Part shown: piece after piece, positions 1-7,272 of the stretch
How the letters are laid out: each line of letters begins with the position of its first letter
Position numbering within the stretch: the first letter of the stretch is position 1
DNA from: GCA-2731375 sp047518225
GTDB lineage: Bacteria; Pseudomonadota; Alphaproteobacteria; GCA-2731375
Assembly: GCA_047518225.1 (NCBI GenBank)
Contig: JAKZRK010000303.1
Span: forward strand, 1-23,424
Direction of reading: 5' to 3'
Length of the DNA stretch: 23,424 nucleotides
Program-made: the position numbers and the translations under genes
Notes under the pieces: generated by a model
What the model was told of the DNA's origin: nothing
Seen by the model: the letters and a program-made list of their open reading frames with translations, nothing else
The model's database searches: none

Positions 1-75
1 GCGACGACGAGACAGCGCCTCCAATTCGGCGCGCTCGTCATCGCTCAAAGAGATCGTCACCGCCACTCTCGCCAT
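1..75 (-). CDS. IS630-family transposase, N-terminal fragment (cut by window edge)
   Basis: Twenty-five codons are visible, starting MARVAVTISLSDDERAELEA and running off the left edge in frame. A strong ribosome binding site (CAGGAGG) lies just upstream of the ATG. The pattern of a short basic start followed by 'LSDDERAELEALSRRR' resembles the opening of IS630-family transposases, in which an N-terminal helix-turn-helix follows. Such enzymes would cut and paste the element into TA dinucleotides. A ribbon-helix-helix type DNA-binding protein is the main alternative, because only the first 25 residues can be read. The catalytic DDE region is outside the window, so integrity cannot be judged. 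Confidence 0.6.
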   Translation of the reverse strand, partial: MARVAVTISLSDDERAELEALSRRR

Positions 76-137
76 CAATCGCGCCTCCTGAAAACAAATA
101 GAGACATAATCATATCAATTTATCGATCAGGACACTA
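1..137 (-). mobile_element. Probable end of an IS630-family insertion sequence
   Basis: The transposase-like start at 75 is preceded by an AT-rich stretch (81-130) that contrasts with the GC-rich genes around it. On the minus strand a TA dinucleotide at 137-136 is followed by GTGTCCTGATCGATAAATTG, which may be the terminal inverted repeat of the element; IS630 members use TA as target. The boundary is 13 bases beyond the ATP12 gene stop codon. Only one end is in the window, so the exact border and the partner repeat cannot be confirmed. Confidence 0.45.
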
Positions 138-150
138 GGGCGGTTCCGCT

Positions 151-849
151 CTAACCCGCGCGGTGGAGGTCCAGGAAACGGGCGGCCTGTTCGAATTCAC
201 CGCGTAACGCGATGGCGCGGGCCTCGGCCTCGGCGTCCCTGCCCCAGCGTTCCGCCTGATAGTCGTGGTCCAGGCGGGCCACGGACCAGGCCGCCGCGGC
301 ATCCAGGGCACCGGCACTGACCGCCAGGGCAAGGACCAGAGAGCCGGCAATGGTCACAAGATCGTTCAGTCCGGCCAGTTCCATGGCATCATGGCCATCC
401 ACCGCCCCATGCAGGGCGGCGAGCGCCACTTCATCCTGGGCGATGTGGCCAATGCCATTCGTGGTGGCAAGGGTCGCGCCGTGCCGTGCCGCCGCCCAGG
501 CCAGCCAGGGTGACCAGAGCCGTTCCTGGCGTTGCGCCAGGTCCTCCGGCTCGCTGGCCCGATAGCACAGCAGATCGGTGCCGCCGAAGCCGGCCAGATT
601 ATCCACCACGGCGCCCCGTTGCCCACCAACCATGTCGATGGCCGTATTGGCCAGGCGCAGCAGGGGCATAGTCTCGGGCGCTATCGTCTCGCCTTGTTGC
701 CGCCATTCCTCGGCGATGGCCTCGGCCAGGGCCTCGGTCCCGACCGCAAAGGCGGCCTTTTTCGGTGTCCGGACCGGCCGGCCATCCAATTCGATGCGCA
801 GCCCCTCCGCCCCCGGCACCACGGCGACCTTCTTATAAAACCGCTTCAT
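151..849 (-). CDS. ATP12 family F1-ATPase assembly chaperone
   Basis: A 232-residue protein of the ATP12 family, which in mitochondria binds the F1 alpha subunit and helps assemble the alpha/beta hexamer; alphaproteobacterial members are thought to do the same in the cytoplasm. Family signatures are the N-terminal 'MKRFYKKV' and 'LDGRPVRTPKK', the central GTDLLCYRA at residues 90-98, and the C-terminal LDHDYQAERWGRDAEAE at 193-209. Its ATG overlaps the stop codon of the upstream asmA-like gene by four bases (ATGA), which suggests translational coupling. Length is normal for the family. A presumed insertion sequence begins 13 bases after its stop codon, so any native terminator has probably been displaced. 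Confidence 0.93.
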   Translation of the reverse strand: MKRFYKKVAVVPGAEGLRIELDGRPVRTPKKAAFAVGTEALAEAIAEEWRQQGETIAPETMPLLRLANTAIDMVGGQRGAVVDNLAGFGGTDLLCYRASEPEDLAQRQERLWSPWLAWAAARHGATLATTNGIGHIAQDEVALAALHGAVDGHDAMELAGLNDLVTIAGSLVLALAVSAGALDAAAAWSVARLDHDYQAERWGRDAEAEARAIALRGEFEQAARFLDLHRAG

Positions 850-3527
850 TCCAATCCCAGAAGTTTGCCTGGTATCTGCAACAATTTTCCGGCACCTTCG
901 CCCACCGCACCGCCGATCCGGCCGAGAATACCGGCGGCATTCTTCGTTTTTCCCGCCTTGGCTGGCGCCGCCACCGCCTGGCCGTCTTTTACCACATCCA
1001 GGCAGGGATGTGCCTCGCCGGTACCCCTGTTCAACAGCGGCAGCAGCAGCCCGACGCCCGGCAGCAGAAGATTGCCGACGACCGCCGTCGCCACGCTGCC
1101 GGCAACCGATGCGCTGTCCGGGGTATAGCTGGGATTGGCCAGATTGCCGCTAATGTTTATGGGGGTAGCTGCAGACACCAGGCTGAGATCTTTCGGCAGG
1201 GGCACCAAATGGTAGCGAATCGCCTCGCTCCTCAGATCCGTTTGGCCTTTGCCAACGACGGTGATGTTATCCGTATCCAGCAACAGCACCTGGCTGACCG
1301 CAACGCCGTCCTTGATGTCATAGCTGTTGGCAAAACAGTTCAGGCGCGTGCCTTTTCCCGGTGACCGCTCCTTGACCAGGCCAAGCAGCAGATCCTTGGC
1401 CAACAGTTCGAGAAACCGGGCCTCCATCCGGCCGTCGCTGACGACGACCGAAGCCTTTCCGTTCAGACCCGCCGCCAAGCCGCGAAGGTCGCCGCCGCGG
1501 GCGCGCAGATCGGCGCTTAGATCCAGGTTTCCTTGCAGCGAGGTGACTTCCAGCATGGGACCCAGTTCGGCCATGGCCGCCCGGCGCAGGTCCAACTGCA
1601 ACGTCAGGCCGTCGGAATTCAATTCTCCACCCATGACCAATTGTCCCTTGGCCAATTGTGCCGTGCTGGGGCGCAGGGTCAATGTGCCGTCCCGCAACGC
1701 CGCCGTCAGGTGAAGCTTCTCCAGAACCAGCCCGGTCCGGCGCATTTCCGCCACCTGAAGTCTCAGGCTGCCGTCCAACAACGCCAGCGCGCCCAGATCA
1801 AAGGCCATGTCCGGGATCAACCGTTGCGCCGGCGCCGTGCCTGGCGTTGCCCTTGGTTCGTTCCGATCGTCGGACGAAAAATCCAGATCAAGAAACTTTG
1901 ACCGCAGATCGGCGGTGATCCGGGGCCGCGCACCGCGCAGATCGACGTCAAGTTGCCCCCGCAGATCGCTATCCTTCAGGCGCAGGTCCAGATCATCCAG
2001 CCGAAAGACCGTCGTCGAACCCTTGATCCGCCCCTTCGCCGTCAGATTATCTACCAGGGTATCCACCAATGGCGCGGCCCCGGCCAGCAAATCCCCCAAC
2101 ACCGCCCCGCCCGGCCCGGTGACTTCGAAGCGCAGATCAAGCCCCTCGGCGCTAAGCGGCCGGGCCACCCGCCCGGTCAACGTCACTTTGGCACCACGGG
2201 CCGATTGGGTCTGTACGTGCAGATCGTTGACAGCGGGTGCCGCCAGACGGCCTGCCAGAGTGGCTGAGGCCTGGAACCGTCCCAGGGCCGGCACCGCCGC
2301 GCCAACGTAAGTAGACAGGACAGCGGCCTCCGGTCCTTGCAGACGCACTGCCAGGTCGAGCTCTTTGACGCCTAAGAGGTCGGTAATGGTGCCCGTGGCC
2401 GTCAGCAGCAGCCTTTCTTGTCTGCCGGCCCGGACCGCAAGGTCCGTTAAAGCCGGGCGCGCCACCGTGCCCGCCAAATGCCCGCGCACCCGGAGCGGTG
2501 ACAGAGACGGCAGATCGGCCCCAACCAAGGTGGAAAGTTGCGCGGCGTCGTCGGCCTGAACCGTGACATCCAGGGCCAGCCCGGCCAAGGCAAGGGCGTC
2601 GCCCACCCCGCCCGAGACCGCGGCCTGAACACCCGGCGCGGGTGCAAGATTGCCCTTTACGTTACGCACCGCCAGCGGCCCATCCCGGTCGCTCAGATCA
2701 AAGGCGATATCGGCCTTGCCCCGCAAGATGGGTTCCGCGCCCGCCGCCTTTAGCAGAACCTGCACCTGGCCGGTCCGGGCGGTCACGCGAAGGTCCACGC
2801 CGCGGCCCTCCAGCGGGCGAAACAGCCGCCCCCTAACCGTGGCGGTCAAGCCCATGGCCTCCAGCGCGCCATCGATCTGAATTTCCCGGTCCTTCAACAG
2901 GGCATCAAGGCTGTCGACACGGCCCGTGAAAGTCATCGGGTTGCCTTGTAGGGTGGCCTTTAGGTCTATTTCAGCGGCGGCCAAGGCGCTGGGCACCTGG
3001 ATGGTCAGCGCGCTGACCGCCAGGACGGTATCGCCGCCGCCATTACGATAGATAAACCTGGTGCGTAATAGACGAAAGTTCTCGATACGCGGCAAAGACC
3101 ACTCGCTTTTGCCGTCGCCGCCGGCCCCGGCCTGCCCCAAATCCCAGTTGAGCCGGCCATCGGGCTGCCGCCGCAACAGAATTTCCGCATCTTCGATCTG
3201 CAATTGGTCAATCTCGATGTCCCGGTTCAGCAGCGGCCATAAGGCCAAGCCGAAGGAGATGCGACCGATCCTGGCCATGCTTTCCTGCCCCTCGCCGGGG
3301 CCGTTTTCAAGGGATAGTCCGGCCGCGGAGAAACCCGTATGCAGCCCCAGGCGAAGCTTCACGTCGCCATCGATATGCACGGGCCGGCCCAAGGCCTCGC
3401 CAAGCCGGGCCGTGAGGAAACCGCGATATTCGTTGAAATCAACGAAATAGATCACGGCGGCGGCGGCGATGGCCAGGCCGGTCAGCAGGCCCAGGCAAAA
3501 GCGGATGACCTTCAAGGCGCGGGCCAT
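846..3527 (-). CDS. AsmA-family protein
   Basis: An 893-residue protein with one N-terminal membrane segment (about residues 9-30, 'CLGLLTGLAIAAAAVIYF') followed by a long predicted periplasmic part. The start has the AsmA pattern 'FVDFNEYRGFLTARLGEALG' and 'IDGDVKLRLG', and the C-terminal third carries the AsmA_2-type region with 'LQGNLDLSADLRARGGDL', 'VVVSDGRMEARFLELLAKD' and 'GNLANPSYTPD'. The middle is a series of beta-rich repeats of the sort that builds the elongated groove in AsmA/TamB-like proteins, which are implicated in phospholipid transport to, or homeostasis of, the outer membrane. ATG at 3527 is the only start that keeps the membrane anchor; its ribosome binding site is weak. 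The gene ends in a 4-base overlap with the ATP12 gene. The exact substrate is unknown. Confidence 0.88.
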   Translation of the reverse strand: MARALKVIRFCLGLLTGLAIAAAAVIYFVDFNEYRGFLTARLGEALGRPVHIDGDVKLRLGLHTGFSAAGLSLENGPGEGQESMARIGRISFGLALWPLLNRDIEIDQLQIEDAEILLRRQPDGRLNWDLGQAGAGGDGKSEWSLPRIENFRLLRTRFIYRNGGGDTVLAVSALTIQVPSALAAAEIDLKATLQGNPMTFTGRVDSLDALLKDREIQIDGALEAMGLTATVRGRLFRPLEGRGVDLRVTARTGQVQVLLKAAGAEPILRGKADIAFDLSDRDGPLAVRNVKGNLAPAPGVQAAVSGGVGDALALAGLALDVTVQADDAAQLSTLVGADLPSLSPLRVRGHLAGTVARPALTDLAVRAGRQERLLLTATGTITDLLGVKELDLAVRLQGPEAAVLSTYVGAAVPALGRFQASATLAGRLAAPAVNDLHVQTQSARGAKVTLTGRVARPLSAEGLDLRFEVTGPGGAVLGDLLAGAAPLVDTLVDNLTAKGRIKGSTTVFRLDDLDLRLKDSDLRGQLDVDLRGARPRITADLRSKFLDLDFSSDDRNEPRATPGTAPAQRLIPDMAFDLGALALLDGSLRLQVAEMRRTGLVLEKLHLTAALRDGTLTLRPSTAQLAKGQLVMGGELNSDGLTLQLDLRRAAMAELGPMLEVTSLQGNLDLSADLRARGGDLRGLAAGLNGKASVVVSDGRMEARFLELLAKDLLLGLVKERSPGKGTRLNCFANSYDIKDGVAVSQVLLLDTDNITVVGKGQTDLRSEAIRYHLVPLPKDLSLVSAATPINISGNLANPSYTPDSASVAGSVATAVVGNLLLPGVGLLLPLLNRGTGEAHPCLDVVKDGQAVAAPAKAGKTKNAAGILGRIGGAVGEGAGKLLQIPGKLLGLE

Positions 3528-3611
3528 GGTTCACCCAAGCAAGGCGGCGAAAGGCGAAGACCCTGCGGTACCATCAGGCGCGAAGCCGTGGCTGCCTCCC
3601 TCAAGTCGATC

Positions 3612-4502
3612 TCACGTTTCGCCCGGACCGGCAACCAGGGCGGAGTCGGAAACCGAGCGCGGATCGCGCAATTGCCAGCGGCCTTCTTCCACCATGGCCA
3701 AGAATTCCGCGACCGCCTGATTAAAAACGGCCGGCTCTTCCAAATTGGCCGCATGGCCGGTACGGGGCAGCATCAACAGTCCCGATGAGGGTATGGTGCG
3801 TTTGAGATAAAGATTGGCATCCAGGCACGGCTCATCCTCGTCCCCGGTGACCAGCAGGGTGGGCACCTGCAACCGCCCCAGGCCGTCTTCCAGATCATAC
3901 AGCGATGGCCGTTTGGCCTGGACATTGCCCATGGTCAGCCCCGAACCTTGCGCCGAATGGCTCAGAAACCGTTCCTGAAACTCGGCGAAACCACGGGGAT
4001 CCTTGTTCTGGAACTGCACCCGCGTCGGACCCACGGAATAATCCGTGGCGACCGCCGCCATGCCCTTTTCCAGAAAAGTGGCGGCGAATTGTTCCACATC
4101 GTTGGTAAATGCGCCACGGGTGTCCTTCTTGGCGCCATAACCGCAACCCACGACCACCAGGCTGCGCGCCATCTGGGCATAGCGCAGGCCGAAATGCAGG
4201 GTCGCGAAGGCGCCCATGCTGCAACCGATAATATGGGCCTTTTCGATGTCCAGGCCACGCAGGACGGCGGCGATGTCATCGGCCGCCAGGTCCTGAGAAT
4301 AAAGTGCGGGATCGCTGGGCACGTCCGAAGGCGGATAGCCACGGGCGTTGTAGGCGATGCAGCGGTAGCGCCGGGAGAAATAGCGCATTTGCGGCTCCCA
4401 GCCGCGCAAATCATCGGCGAATTCGTGCACGAAGACGACCGCTTCGCCCTTACCGGCTTCCTCGTAATGCAGTTTGGCGCCTTCGGCCTGAATATGGGGC
4501 AT
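3612..4502 (-). CDS. Alpha/beta fold hydrolase
   Basis: A 296-residue cytoplasmic alpha/beta hydrolase. The nucleophile elbow is IIGCSMGAF with Ser95, the acid is probably Asp221 or Asp223 in 'LLVTGDEDEPC', and the base is His250 in 'LPRTGHAANLEEP'. The oxyanion-hole strand reads VVFVHEFADD, with HEF in place of the usual HGF. I chose ATG at 4502 because GGGAGG sits 8 bases upstream and the protein then starts directly at the first beta strand; an in-frame start at 4541 lies inside the upstream intergenic region and adds nothing family-like. No signal peptide is visible. The gene is 54 bases after rluC and 84 bases before the asmA-like gene, so probably co-transcribed. Substrate unknown: esterase, lactonase and C-C hydrolase are all possible. 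Confidence 0.88.
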   Translation of the reverse strand: MPHIQAEGAKLHYEEAGKGEAVVFVHEFADDLRGWEPQMRYFSRRYRCIAYNARGYPPSDVPSDPALYSQDLAADDIAAVLRGLDIEKAHIIGCSMGAFATLHFGLRYAQMARSLVVVGCGYGAKKDTRGAFTNDVEQFAATFLEKGMAAVATDYSVGPTRVQFQNKDPRGFAEFQERFLSHSAQGSGLTMGNVQAKRPSLYDLEDGLGRLQVPTLLVTGDEDEPCLDANLYLKRTIPSSGLLMLPRTGHAANLEEPAVFNQAVAEFLAMVEEGRWQLRDPRSVSDSALVAGPGET

Positions 4503-4556
4503 GGATAACCTCCCTTTTGCTATATTCCTCCGCCAGGACACTGACGGAGCGTGTTT

Positions 4557-5570
4557 TCACCAATCACCTTCGTCCTCGGCCAGCAATTCCGCCATGCGCT
4601 CCACCGCAGCCTCCGGATTGAAGCCCAGGGCCCGCATGGTTGTACGAAATTGCGCCGGGATGGGCGCCTCCACGGTCAAGGTGCCGTCGTCGGGATGGGG
4701 CAACGCGATGGCACGGGCGTGCAAATGCAACCCGGCGCCCAGGTCCATGCCAGGCAATGTGGCGTCAACCCCGCCATATTTGCCATCGCCCAGGATGGGC
4801 GTGCCAATGGCGGCGCAATGCGCCCGCAACTGATGGGTCCGGCCCGTACGCGGCCACAGGGCCAGCCAGGCGGCCTGTCCGCCGATATTTTCAATCACCG
4901 CGAAATCGGTGATGGCCTGCTTGCCCGATTTGCGGTCGACCCGCACCCGCTCGCCATCCGGGCCGGGGCTTTTGGCCAGAGGTAAATCGATCTGGCCACG
5001 ACTTTGCGCCGGCACGCCGGCGACAATGGCCCAATAAAGTTTTTCGCTGCTGCGGTCGCGAAAGGCGCCGGTCAGGGCGGTGGCGGCGCGGGCGTGACGG
5101 GCCAGCACCAGGACGCCTGTGGTATCCCGGTCCAGGCGATGCACCAGCCGGGGCCGCTCCGCGGCATCGAATTGCAGCGCCCCCAACATGCCATCGATAT
5201 GGCGCGTTGTGCCGCTGCCCCCCTGTACCGCCAGGCCGGCCGGTTTGTCGATCACCAGCACCGCCGCATCCTGGTGCAGAACGCGCCGGCGCAGTTCCTT
5301 GGTATCCTGTTCGGAAACCTTATCCTCCCGCCGTTTCAGCGCCGGCCCCTGCGGGGGCGCCGGCGTGTCCAGGGGCGGCACCCGCACCATCTGGCCGGGC
5401 AGCAGGCGATGGCCCGCCTTGACCTTGGCGCCATCGACCCGGACCTGGCCCCGGCGCAACATTTTCTCCAGCCGGCCATGGCTGAGTTCGGGAAAGCGGC
5501 GCCGGAACCAACGGTCCAGGCGCACTTCGCCCTCGTTTTCGTCCACCGGTACCAGTTGCACCGCGCTCAC
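4557..5570 (-). CDS. rluC: RluA-family 23S rRNA pseudouridine synthase (RluC/RluD type)
   Basis: A 337-residue enzyme that isomerises uridines in 23S rRNA. An N-terminal S4 RNA-binding domain covers about residues 16-65 ('VRLDRWFRRRFPELSHGRLE'). The catalytic domain carries HRLDRDTTG with the active-site Asp147, and the RTGRTHQLRAH motif at 241-251. The start is GTG at 5570, whose bases overlap the crcB stop (GTGA); the reading frame stays open further upstream, but that extension only reads crcB and the end of rarA out of frame. An S4-bearing enzyme of this kind next to crcB and rarA is typical of alphaproteobacteria and is usually annotated RluC; the precise target uridines cannot be told from sequence, and RluD is an alternative. 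Confidence 0.9.
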   Translation of the reverse strand: MSAVQLVPVDENEGEVRLDRWFRRRFPELSHGRLEKMLRRGQVRVDGAKVKAGHRLLPGQMVRVPPLDTPAPPQGPALKRREDKVSEQDTKELRRRVLHQDAAVLVIDKPAGLAVQGGSGTTRHIDGMLGALQFDAAERPRLVHRLDRDTTGVLVLARHARAATALTGAFRDRSSEKLYWAIVAGVPAQSRGQIDLPLAKSPGPDGERVRVDRKSGKQAITDFAVIENIGGQAAWLALWPRTGRTHQLRAHCAAIGTPILGDGKYGGVDATLPGMDLGAGLHLHARAIALPHPDDGTLTVEAPIPAQFRTTMRALGFNPEAAVERMAELLAEDEGDW

Positions 5571-5947
5571 GTCAGCACCTGGCGAAACAGCAGTAAACCG
5601 GCGAAAAGACCACAGATCGACAGCACCAGGTTGCCCGCGATATAGGCAAAGGCGGGGCCCAGGCTGCCGCGCTCCAACAGCAACACAGCATCCAGGGAAA
5701 AGGCGGAAAACGTGGTGAACCCGCCCAGTATGCCGACCACCAGAAAGCCCCGCATTTCCTGGGTGGTGGACCAGCGCAGCGCCAAATATTCCACCAGAAC
5801 GCCCAATATAAACGAGCCGAGGACATTCACCGTCAGCGTGCCCCAGGGAAATCCGCTGCCCGCCCAGCGCATGACATGGCCCGATACAAAATGACGGCCC
5901 ATGGCGCCCAGGGCACCGCCAAAGGCCACGGCCAAGTACATATTCAT
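5567..5947 (-). CDS. crcB: CrcB/Fluc fluoride channel
   Basis: A 126-residue inner-membrane protein with four hydrophobic segments (about residues 3-20, 34-57, 66-90 and 98-121). Fluc hallmarks are GGALGAMGRH near the N-terminus, GTLTVNVLGSF with Asn41, and GGFTTFSAFS at 75-84, whose Phe80 and Phe83 correspond to the box that lines the fluoride pathway. The functional channel is a dual-topology dimer that exports toxic fluoride. The ATG overlaps the rarA stop and its own stop overlaps the rluC start, each by four bases. No room exists for a fluoride riboswitch directly upstream, so expression probably follows the operon rather than fluoride. Confidence 0.95.
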   Translation of the reverse strand: MNMYLAVAFGGALGAMGRHFVSGHVMRWAGSGFPWGTLTVNVLGSFILGVLVEYLALRWSTTQEMRGFLVVGILGGFTTFSAFSLDAVLLLERGSLGPAFAYIAGNLVLSICGLFAGLLLFRQVLT

Positions 5948-7272
5948 GACCCCGGCCCCTCTTCCGGTCCGTCGCGAGCCTTGCCGCGCAGCTTATCCCA
6001 GTAGGCCATGCGTTTGGCCACCTCGCGCTCGAAGCCACGTTCGGCGGGCCGGTAAAAACTTTGCCTGGGCATCTGTTCGGGGAAATAGTCCTGGCCCGAG
6101 AAGCCCTCCTCGGTGCCGTGGTCATAGATGTACTCGGCGCCATAGCCCAGGTCTTTCATAAGGCTGGTGGGCGCGTTCAGGATGTGTTTTGGCGGCATCA
6201 ACGAACCGCTCTCCCTGGCGGCCTTGCTGGCCTGGCTCATGGCTTCGTAGGCGGCGTTGGATTTGGGCGCCGTGGCCAGATAAATCACGGCCTGGGCGAT
6301 GGCCAATTCCCCTTCCGGGCTGCCCAGAAAGTCATAGGCATCCTTGGCCGCGTTGGCCTGTACCAGCGCCTGGGGGTCGGCCAGGCCAATATCCTCCACC
6401 GCGAAACGAACCAGCCGGCGGGTGATATACAGGGGCTGCTCGCCCGCCGTCAGCATCCGGGCCAGCCAATACAGGGCCGCATCCACGTCCGAGCCGCGCA
6501 AGGATTTATGCAGGGCGCTGATCAGGTTGTAATGGCCTTCCTGCGCCTTGTCGTAGACCGGCGCCCGGCGCTGCAAAGTCTGGCTCAATTCAGCCACATC
6601 CAGCGGCTCCACCACGGACAGGGCCAAAAGTTCCTCTGCCAGGTTCAAAACGAACCGGCCATCGCCATCGGCCATGGCGCGCAGGGTCAGGCGCGCCGCC
6701 GCCGCCAGGGGCAGTTCCTTGCTGCTGGCCGCCTCGGCCCGGCACAGCAATTGTTCCAGGGCATTATCGTCCAGTCGGTTCAGGACCAGCACCTGACAGC
6801 GTGACAACAGGGCCGCGTTCAGCTCGAACGAGGGGTTTTCCGTAGTGGCCCCGATCAGGACGATGGTGCCATCCTCTACATAGGGCAGGAAACCGTCTTG
6901 CTGCGAGCGGTTGAAGCGGTGAATTTCATCCACGAACAACAGGGTGCCCTGGCCGCTGATCCGCCGCTGGCCCGCCGCCGCGAAGGCCTTGCGCAGGTCG
7001 GCCACGCCGGAAAACACCGCCGAGAGCTGTTCGAAATGCAGTCCCACATGGGCCGCCAGCAGGCGCGCGATGGTGGTCTTGCCACTACCCGGCGGACCCC
7101 AAAGCACCAGCGAGGCCAAACGCCCGCCGTCCACCATACGGCGGATGGCCCCATCGCCGGCCAGCAAATGATCCTGGCCGATGACCTGATCCAGACTATT
7201 GGGCCGCAGGCGCTCCGCCAGGGGCCGCAGGGGCCCCTGATCCATACCCGCGGCTTCAAACAGATTGCTCAT
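5944..7272 (-). CDS. rarA: Replication-associated recombination protein A (RarA/MgsA), AAA+ ATPase
   Basis: A 442-residue clamp-loader-like AAA+ ATPase that acts at stalled replication forks and gaps, with single-strand binding protein as partner in E. coli. Walker A is GPPGSGKTT at residues 59-67, Walker B LLFVDEIHRFN at 111-121 and sensor 1 GATTENPSFELNAALLSRC follows at 141-159. The C-terminal tetramerisation part contains 'MPPKHILNAPTSLMKDLGYG'. I chose the ATG at 7272 (MSNLFEAAGMDQGPLRPLAE), which overlaps the stop codon of the protease gene by four bases; the frame extends 18 residues further into that gene without family resemblance. Length matches the family. Confidence 0.95.
   Translation of the reverse strand: MSNLFEAAGMDQGPLRPLAERLRPNSLDQVIGQDHLLAGDGAIRRMVDGGRLASLVLWGPPGSGKTTIARLLAAHVGLHFEQLSAVFSGVADLRKAFAAAGQRRISGQGTLLFVDEIHRFNRSQQDGFLPYVEDGTIVLIGATTENPSFELNAALLSRCQVLVLNRLDDNALEQLLCRAEAASSKELPLAAAARLTLRAMADGDGRFVLNLAEELLALSVVEPLDVAELSQTLQRRAPVYDKAQEGHYNLISALHKSLRGSDVDAALYWLARMLTAGEQPLYITRRLVRFAVEDIGLADPQALVQANAAKDAYDFLGSPEGELAIAQAVIYLATAPKSNAAYEAMSQASKAARESGSLMPPKHILNAPTSLMKDLGYGAEYIYDHGTEEGFSGQDYFPEQMPRQSFYRPAERGFEREVAKRMAYWDKLRGKARDGPEEGPGS

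Noticed and set aside
141..170. Imperfect inverted repeat at the ATP12 gene stop codon as a terminator
   Set aside because: The stem has a bulge and no T run follows before the presumed insertion sequence begins.
846..3527. Possible direct repeats inside the AsmA-like gene (recurring 'GRLAAPAVNDL', 'GTVARPALTDL' phrases)
   Set aside because: These are degenerate protein-level repeats normal for the beta-rich middle of AsmA/TamB-like proteins, not DNA repeats or a recombination signal.
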